From assembly GCA_964644705.1 (NCBI GenBank), contig CAZXYF010000015.1:1-30771 (forward strand): a DNA stretch of 30,771 bases, given 5' to 3'. How positions within the stretch are numbered: the first letter of the stretch is position 1; each line of letters opens with the position of its first letter. Both the position numbers and the translations under genes were made by a program. Under the pieces are notes generated by a model. It saw only the letters and a list, made by a program, of their open reading frames with translations. It made no database searches and had not been told where the DNA came from. The stretch comes from CAZXYF01 sp964644705 (GTDB lineage Bacteria > Planctomycetota > Brocadiia > SM23-32). Below, piece by piece: positions 22,887 through 30,771 of this stretch.

Positions 22887-23038
22887 ACTGTCCAACTGTC
22901 CAGAACAGGGATTAGGACACCGGGACTATTGGGCTTGGAGATTTCTCAGAATCCCCCCACGCAATCCCCTCCCGGCCAGATTGGACAGCAGCGTTTCTGA
23001 CACAATTATTGAACATACTTCAATCCATTAGGTTACCC

Positions 23039-24148
23039 ATGAATACAGAAACAACAAAAGGTGCCATCGCCCTGGAAGATGGCCGAGTTTTTGAAGGTAT
23101 ATCCTTCGGAGCGACGGGCCAAAAACCGGGGGAAGTCGTTTTCAACACCAGCATGACTGGATATCAGGAGATCCTGACCGATCCCTCCTATAAAGGTCAA
23201 ATCGTCACTATGACTTACCCCTTGATTGGGAATTACGGGGTTAACAGTGATGATGTCGAATCCGCCGATCCCAAAGTGGAAGGATTTGTCGTCCGGGAAT
23301 ATTGTCCTCATCCCTCAAATCATGAATCTGAGGCCGCACTGGGCGAGTATTTAAAGAAGAATGACATTGTGGCACTGAGCGAGGTGGACACTCGTGCCCT
23401 GACGCGCCATATCCGAACCGCCGGAGCGATGCGTGCCGTGATCGCCGCCGGAGAATATGACCCGGACGAACTGGTCCAGATGGCCAAAGAATCTCCCGGA
23501 CTCGTCGGGCGCGATCTGGTCAAAGAGGTTACCTGCGAAGAGCCATATGAATGGACAGATGGTGACGACCTTCCGGAAGACGCTCCCCATGTAGTCGTAT
23601 ATGATTTTGGCGCCAAATATAACATCCTCCGATGCCTCCATGACGTCGGCTGTCGGGTCACGGTCGTCCCGGCCGACACGCCAGCGGATGAGGTGCTGGA
23701 GAGGGACCCCGACGGCATCATGCTCTCAAACGGCCCCGGTGATCCCGCCGCCGTCACCTATGCCGTGGATCAAATACGTGACCTGCTGGGGGAAAAGCCC
23801 ATGTTTGGGATTTGCCTTGGCCATCAACTGCTTGGGCAGGCACTGGGAGGAGAGACGTATAAACTCAAATTTGGACATCGCGGCGCCAATCACCCCGTGA
23901 TGGATCTGGAAACCGAAGAGATCGATATCACCTGTCAGAATCACGGTTTCTGCGTCGATATGGACACTCTTGACACCGATGATATCGAACTGACGCACAA
24001 GAATCTCAACGATGACACCCTGGAAGGGTTGCGGCATAAAGAGCTTCCGGTCATGTGCGTCCAACACCATCCGGAAGCTTCGGCAGGACCACACGATGCC
24101 CGGAATCTATTCAACCGATTCCGCGAAATGATTGATCAACATTCTTAG
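23039..24148 (+). CDS. carA: carbamoyl-phosphate synthase small (glutaminase) subunit
   Basis: This 369-residue subunit hydrolyses glutamine and passes ammonia to CarB. The N-terminal domain begins GAIALEDGRVFEG and includes TGYQEILTDPSY. The class I glutaminase follows with the nucleophile Cys in FGICLGHQLLGQALGG and the His-Glu pair in QHHPEASAGPHD. The ATG at 23039 is used; the TTG at 23009 only adds ten unconserved residues. The ribosome site is weak (TTAGG). It is separated from carB by pyrG, hisH and hisF, an unusual split, although all point the same way with short gaps. Confidence 0.95.
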   Translation: MNTETTKGAIALEDGRVFEGISFGATGQKPGEVVFNTSMTGYQEILTDPSYKGQIVTMTYPLIGNYGVNSDDVESADPKVEGFVVREYCPHPSNHESEAALGEYLKKNDIVALSEVDTRALTRHIRTAGAMRAVIAAGEYDPDELVQMAKESPGLVGRDLVKEVTCEEPYEWTDGDDLPEDAPHVVVYDFGAKYNILRCLHDVGCRVTVVPADTPADEVLERDPDGIMLSNGPGDPAAVTYAVDQIRDLLGEKPMFGICLGHQLLGQALGGETYKLKFGHRGANHPVMDLETEEIDITCQNHGFCVDMDTLDTDDIELTHKNLNDDTLEGLRHKELPVMCVQHHPEASAGPHDARNLFNRFREMIDQHS

Positions 24149-24186
24149 AATCCCGTCTTGCAGATTGACCTGAACGGATAACACAG

Positions 24187-25797
24187 ATGTCTAAATTTAT
24201 TTTCGTTACTGGTGGAGTCGTCTCGTCCCTGGGTAAAGGCATCACGGCCGCATCCCTCGGAATGTTACTGAAGTCGTGGGGGCTGACGGTCAGGTTGCAG
24301 AAATTTGATCCCTACCTGAACGTTGATCCGGGAACCATGAACCCGTATCAACACGGTGAGGTGTATGTGACCGATGACGGGACGGAGACTGACCTGGATC
24401 TGGGTCATTACGAACGCTTTACCGGAGATCCCACAAGCCGGGACTCGAATTGGACCTCGGGACAAATCTACAACGACGTTCTGACGCGGGAACGCCGCGG
24501 GGATTACCTGGGAGAGACAATTCAACTTATCCCCCACGTAACCGATGAAATCAAAAAGCGCATCCGAAAACTCGCCTCGCCCGAGGTTGACGTCGTGATC
24601 AGTGAGATTGGTGGCACGGTCGGGGACATCGAGGGATTGCCGTTTATGGAGGCCCTGCGACAGGTGCGTCTTGATGAGGGGCGAAATGATACCATGTATA
24701 TTCACGTTTCCCTCGTCCCCTACATCCGGGCCGCCGAAGAAATCAAGACAAAACCCACCCAACATTCCGTGGGCAGATTGCGTGAAATTGGAATCGTCCC
24801 GGATGCGATCATCTGTCGCACGGAAAAGCCCCTCAACGACGCCATTAAAAGCAAGATTTCTCTCTTCTGCGACGTTGAAAAACGCGCGGTGATAGAAGAG
24901 CCCGACGTGGAAGACACGATTTACGAGGTCCCGTTCATCTTCATCGACGAGGATCTGGATGACCTAATTCTGGAACGATTGGACCTCTCGCCACCCCAGG
25001 AACGCGACACCGAGGCGTGGGAGGACATTCTGTATAACATTCGGCATCCCAAGGAGGAAGTCGATGTTGCCGTCGTGGGGAAATATGGCGAATTGCAGGA
25101 CGCATACAAGTCAATCTACGAAGCCATCGACCATGGTGGAGCTGCCAACAATGCTGAAGTCAATGTCCGGCGAGTGATCTCTGAGGATGTCCAGGAACAG
25201 GGACCCGAAGCGCTTCTTGCCGATGTCGATGGGATCCTTGTGCCCGGCGGATTCGGAGGCCGCGGGGTGGAGGGAAAGATTCAGTCCGTGCGTTACGCTC
25301 GCGAGAACGGTGTCCCCTATTTCGGACTATGTCTGGGTATGCAGTGCGCCGCCATTGAGTTCGCGCGACACATATGCGATCTCGACGGAGCCAGCACGAC
25401 GGAAATGGACAAAGAATGTGAACATCCGGTTATCTGTCTTCTGGAAGAACAAAAAGACGTCGAAGTAAAGGGGGCTTCCATGCGCCTGGGTGCCCAACCC
25501 TGCGACCTGACATCCGGGTCCAGGGCCCATGAAGCGTATGAGACAGACCGTATCAACGAACGCCACCGCCACCGCTACGAATTCAACAACGCCTACCGCG
25601 ACGTTTTCACTGATAATGGCATGATCTTCAGCGGGATCAATCCGGAAAAAGATCTCGTTGAAATCATCGAGATCCCCGATCATCCCTGGTTCGTGGCCAC
25701 CCAGTTTCACCCCGAATTCAAATCTTACCCGATCGATCCGCACCCGCTGTTCCGCGATTTCATTCAGGCATCTCTGGAATACAAAAACGGAGCATAG
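24187..25797 (+). CDS. pyrG: CTP synthase
   Basis: This 536-residue enzyme aminates UTP to CTP using ATP and glutamine. The synthetase half starts KFIFVTGGVVSSLGKGITAASLG, with its P-loop, and includes DPYLNVDPGTMNPYQHGEV. The class I glutaminase half has the nucleophile Cys in YFGLCLGMQCA and the late FHPEFKSYP with His and Glu. Full family length. It begins 38 bp after carA, and its stop codon directly abuts the hisH ATG, which suggests coupled translation. No strong Shine-Dalgarno site is visible before its ATG. Confidence 0.97.
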   Translation: MSKFIFVTGGVVSSLGKGITAASLGMLLKSWGLTVRLQKFDPYLNVDPGTMNPYQHGEVYVTDDGTETDLDLGHYERFTGDPTSRDSNWTSGQIYNDVLTRERRGDYLGETIQLIPHVTDEIKKRIRKLASPEVDVVISEIGGTVGDIEGLPFMEALRQVRLDEGRNDTMYIHVSLVPYIRAAEEIKTKPTQHSVGRLREIGIVPDAIICRTEKPLNDAIKSKISLFCDVEKRAVIEEPDVEDTIYEVPFIFIDEDLDDLILERLDLSPPQERDTEAWEDILYNIRHPKEEVDVAVVGKYGELQDAYKSIYEAIDHGGAANNAEVNVRRVISEDVQEQGPEALLADVDGILVPGGFGGRGVEGKIQSVRYARENGVPYFGLCLGMQCAAIEFARHICDLDGASTTEMDKECEHPVICLLEEQKDVEVKGASMRLGAQPCDLTSGSRAHEAYETDRINERHRHRYEFNNAYRDVFTDNGMIFSGINPEKDLVEIIEIPDHPWFVATQFHPEFKSYPIDPHPLFRDFIQASLEYKNGA

Positions 25798-26424
25798 ATG
25801 CAATCGAGCAGTAAACAAGTCTGCGTCGTAGATTATGAAGCGGGAAACCTGACCAGTGTCTGTCTGGCGCTGGAGAAGCTGGGGTGGGAAGCCACCATTA
25901 CCAGCGATCCGGAAACAATACGAACCGCTTCCCGAGTCATTTTCCCGGGCGTCGGCGCCGCTTCATCGGCTATGGATAACCTGAAAAGCCGAGGACTCGA
26001 TGAAGCAATCACCAGCTTTGCCCGTTCCGGTCGCCCCATACTGGGCATCTGCCTCGGAGCTCAAATCATCTTCGATTATAGCCGCGAGGGAGATACCACG
26101 TGTCTGGAGCTTCTGTCCGGATCCGTGGAGCCGCTCGACGTCTCCCCCGGATTTAAAGTCCCTCACATGGGGTGGAATACGGTCGAGGTGGAACGCAAAC
26201 ATCCCGTGTGGGAAGGTGTGGAGGCCGGTGTGCAATTCTATTTCGTGCACGGATACGCCGTGGTCCCCCAGTCGCCGGACGTGGTCATCGGACGGACGGA
26301 TTACGACGGATCTTTCGTCAGCGCTGTGGCCCAGAATAACGTAGTCGCCTTCCAGTTCCATCCAGAGCGGAGCGGACGATTTGGGCTCCACGTTTTGAAC
26401 AACTTTTTGTGCTGGTCGCCGTGA
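25798..26424 (+). CDS. hisH: imidazole glycerol phosphate synthase, glutaminase subunit HisH
   Basis: This 208-residue class I glutaminase supplies ammonia to HisF in histidine synthesis. The catalytic triad is visible: Cys85 in GICLGAQ, His188 and Glu190 in FQFHPERSG. The N-terminal VDYEAGNLTSV, the oxyanion-region PGVGAA and the central VPHMGWN are family features. The ATG follows the pyrG stop without a gap and hisF begins 10 nt after its stop. No other his gene is in the window. A HisH2-type partner for another amidation pathway is possible, but the genes around it are for nucleotides, not surface sugars. Confidence 0.9.
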   Translation: MQSSSKQVCVVDYEAGNLTSVCLALEKLGWEATITSDPETIRTASRVIFPGVGAASSAMDNLKSRGLDEAITSFARSGRPILGICLGAQIIFDYSREGDTTCLELLSGSVEPLDVSPGFKVPHMGWNTVEVERKHPVWEGVEAGVQFYFVHGYAVVPQSPDVVIGRTDYDGSFVSAVAQNNVVAFQFHPERSGRFGLHVLNNFLCWSP

Positions 26425-26434
26425 GGTTCATCGC

Positions 26435-27214
26435 ATGCTGAGCAAACGAGTCATAGTGTGTTTGGATGTCCGCGAGGGCAAAACGACCAAGGGTGTTAAA
26501 TTCCAGGGAAATGTGGATGTCGGCGACCCGGTTGAGATGGCCGAACGGTATTACGAAAACGGCGTGGATGAACTGGTTTTCTACGACATCACGGCTTCAC
26601 ATGAAGAACGCAACATCATGATCGATGTCGTCCGCCGGGTGGCGAGCAACATCTTCATCCCCTTCAGCGTGGGCGGCGGTCTGCGCACAATCGATGATAT
26701 GCGGGAAGTGTTGTTGGCCGGCGCGGAGAAAGTGAGCATTGACAGTGGCGCCGTTCGTGATCCGGACCTCATCACCCGGGGAGCCCGGGCCTTCGGAAGT
26801 CAATGTGTGGTTCTGGGCATGCAGGCCCAATGGGTGGGAACCAGCAGCGACATACCCAGTGGATACGAGATTTTCATTGATGGTGCACGGGTCGCTACCG
26901 GTCTGGATGCCGTCCAGTGGGCCCAGCGTGGCGAGGAACTCGGCGCCGGTGAAATCTGCGTCAACAGCATTGATGCCGACGGTACCAAAGATGGCTATGA
27001 GCTTGATGTCACACGGATGATCAGCGAATCGGTCGGCATCCCGGTCATCGCCAGCGGCGGAGCCGGAACTCCCCAACACATGGCTCGCGTCCTGACAGAG
27101 GGCCGTGCTGACGCAGCATTGATCGCCAGTATGGTCCACTTTGGAGAATATACTTTACCCGAAATCAAATCTTATCTTGATGAGCGAGATATTCCTATGC
27201 GCATGAGATGGTGA
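26435..27214 (+). CDS. hisF: imidazole glycerol phosphate synthase, cyclase subunit HisF (Gln130 variant)
   Basis: This 259-residue TIM barrel should convert the intermediate PRFAR plus ammonia into imidazole glycerol phosphate and AICAR, the latter returning to purine synthesis. Asp11 (VCLDVREG), the phosphate sites VGGGLRT and ASGGAG, and NSIDADGTKDGY are present. However, the usual second catalytic residue Asp130 is Gln here (VVLGMQAQ), and an insertion-like stretch follows at about 135-155 (IPSGYEIFIDG). This may mark a HisF subfamily with shifted chemistry or an HisF-like protein with another substrate. GAGG lies within the end of hisH, shortly before its ATG. It precedes carB by 100 bp. 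Confidence 0.88.
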   Translation: MLSKRVIVCLDVREGKTTKGVKFQGNVDVGDPVEMAERYYENGVDELVFYDITASHEERNIMIDVVRRVASNIFIPFSVGGGLRTIDDMREVLLAGAEKVSIDSGAVRDPDLITRGARAFGSQCVVLGMQAQWVGTSSDIPSGYEIFIDGARVATGLDAVQWAQRGEELGAGEICVNSIDADGTKDGYELDVTRMISESVGIPVIASGGAGTPQHMARVLTEGRADAALIASMVHFGEYTLPEIKSYLDERDIPMRMRW

Positions 27215-27314
27215 GTTTATTTTTATACTTTCCAATCACGAGAGACGACGCAAACGAACAATATTCCTCAACGGTCAACACAGTTAGTCACCCACTTATT
27301 TCACAAAGGTTGTT

Positions 27315-30584
<3,270 letters not shown>

Positions 30585-30640
30585 GCAAAACAGAACGGCG
30601 CAATTTAGACCGGATATTTCACGAGTCGGCAGTGCGTCAG

Positions 30641-30771
30641 CGTAAGTATTCAGTTAACCACGTTATGCCAGATGGGCCTACCGCCGGGCTTGTCCCGGTT
30701 GAGGCGTACCTGTGCACTACAGGGACAAGCCCGGCAAGTAGGGCATCACAAAACGCACGTGGTTCACCGAA
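30641..30771. repeat. inverted-repeat element (TIR family A), copy 2, cut by window end
   Basis: The element begins with CGTAAGTATTCAGT, identical in all 14 bases to 14369-14382. Its left end TTCAGTTAACCACGT is an imperfect inverted match to the right end ACGTGGTTCACCGAA (30757-30771). Inside, GCCGGGCTTGTCCC (30683-30696) and GGGACAAGCCCGGC (30722-30735) are a perfect 14-bp inverted pair. The right terminal repeat should continue beyond the window as a TACTTAC-like end. It begins 56 bp after the carB stop and could form a stable transcript-end hairpin, though without a T-run. Confidence 0.7.

Larger units (their letters stand above)
22668..23038. other. 371-bp leader region before carA
   Basis: The region holds a probable promoter (22702-22730) and three perfect short dyads (22738-22748, 22823-22837, 22870-22886). 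After these come two close copies of CTGTCC (22888-22901). No leader peptide with a pyrimidine-rich attenuator and T-run was recognised. The implied transcript leader of about 300 nt is long enough for regulation by RNA structure or a repressor. Confidence 0.55.

Overview
The window looks like the chromosome of a bacterium with GC content somewhat above 50%, dense genes and classical Shine-Dalgarno sites. It has a floA flotillin, a sigma-54 activator, a PurF with iron-sulfur cysteines, an aldo/keto reductase with two [4Fe-4S] motifs, an archaeal-style FMN glutamate synthase and a class B aspartate transcarbamoylase (pyrB plus pyrI). Together these suggest an anaerobic or facultative member of a little-cultured bacterial phylum (PVC/FCB-like or a candidate phylum). 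That placement is an inference, because no rRNA or ribosomal protein gene is present.

Layout. Positions 1-5169 (+ strand): a promoter and floA, a 1007-residue HEAT-repeat protein, and a short membrane-anchored charged protein. Positions 5179-12647 (- strand), in transcription order: a membrane-anchored CBM6/35-like protein, an S41 (CtpA-type) protease, pyruvate kinase, an M42 aminopeptidase, then a MEMO1-family protein and an aldo/keto reductase fused to a ferredoxin-like segment and a CBM9-like domain. The first four are packed as a coupled operon with two 8-nt start/stop overlaps. Positions 12896-14286 (+): pyrB-pyrI. Positions 14287-17516: a repeat-rich spacer, a 766-residue sigma-54 activator with a KaiC-like N-terminus, and a 208-bp MITE-like element. 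Positions 17517-18764 (-): glutamate dehydrogenase. Positions 19254-21156 (+): an FMN glutamate synthase-like protein and an 86-residue protein with a duplicated cysteine motif, ended by a strong terminator. Positions 21240-30584 (+): purF, carA, pyrG, hisH, hisF, carB. The window ends inside an inverted-repeat element.

How the genes fit together. From 12.9 kb onward the theme is nitrogen flow. Gdh and the glutamate synthase-like protein assimilate or interconvert ammonia and glutamate. PurF, CarA, PyrG and HisH are four glutamine amidotransferases feeding purine, pyrimidine and histidine synthesis, and PyrBI takes up the carbamoyl phosphate made by CarAB. A near-consensus sigma-54 promoter (19131-19146) lies 107 bp before the glutamate synthase-like gene, and a sigma-54 activator is encoded two genes upstream, so a local nitrogen-control circuit is plausible.

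The best leads are: the KaiC-GAF-AAA+-Fis regulator with its nearby sigma-54 promoter; the duplicated C-x2-C-x5-C-x11-C small protein; a HisF with Gln at catalytic position 130; the reductase-ferredoxin-CBM9 fusion; and three kinds of intergenic repeat, including a 45-bp box with a conserved hairpin. I saw no tRNA, rRNA, CRISPR array or intact transposase.
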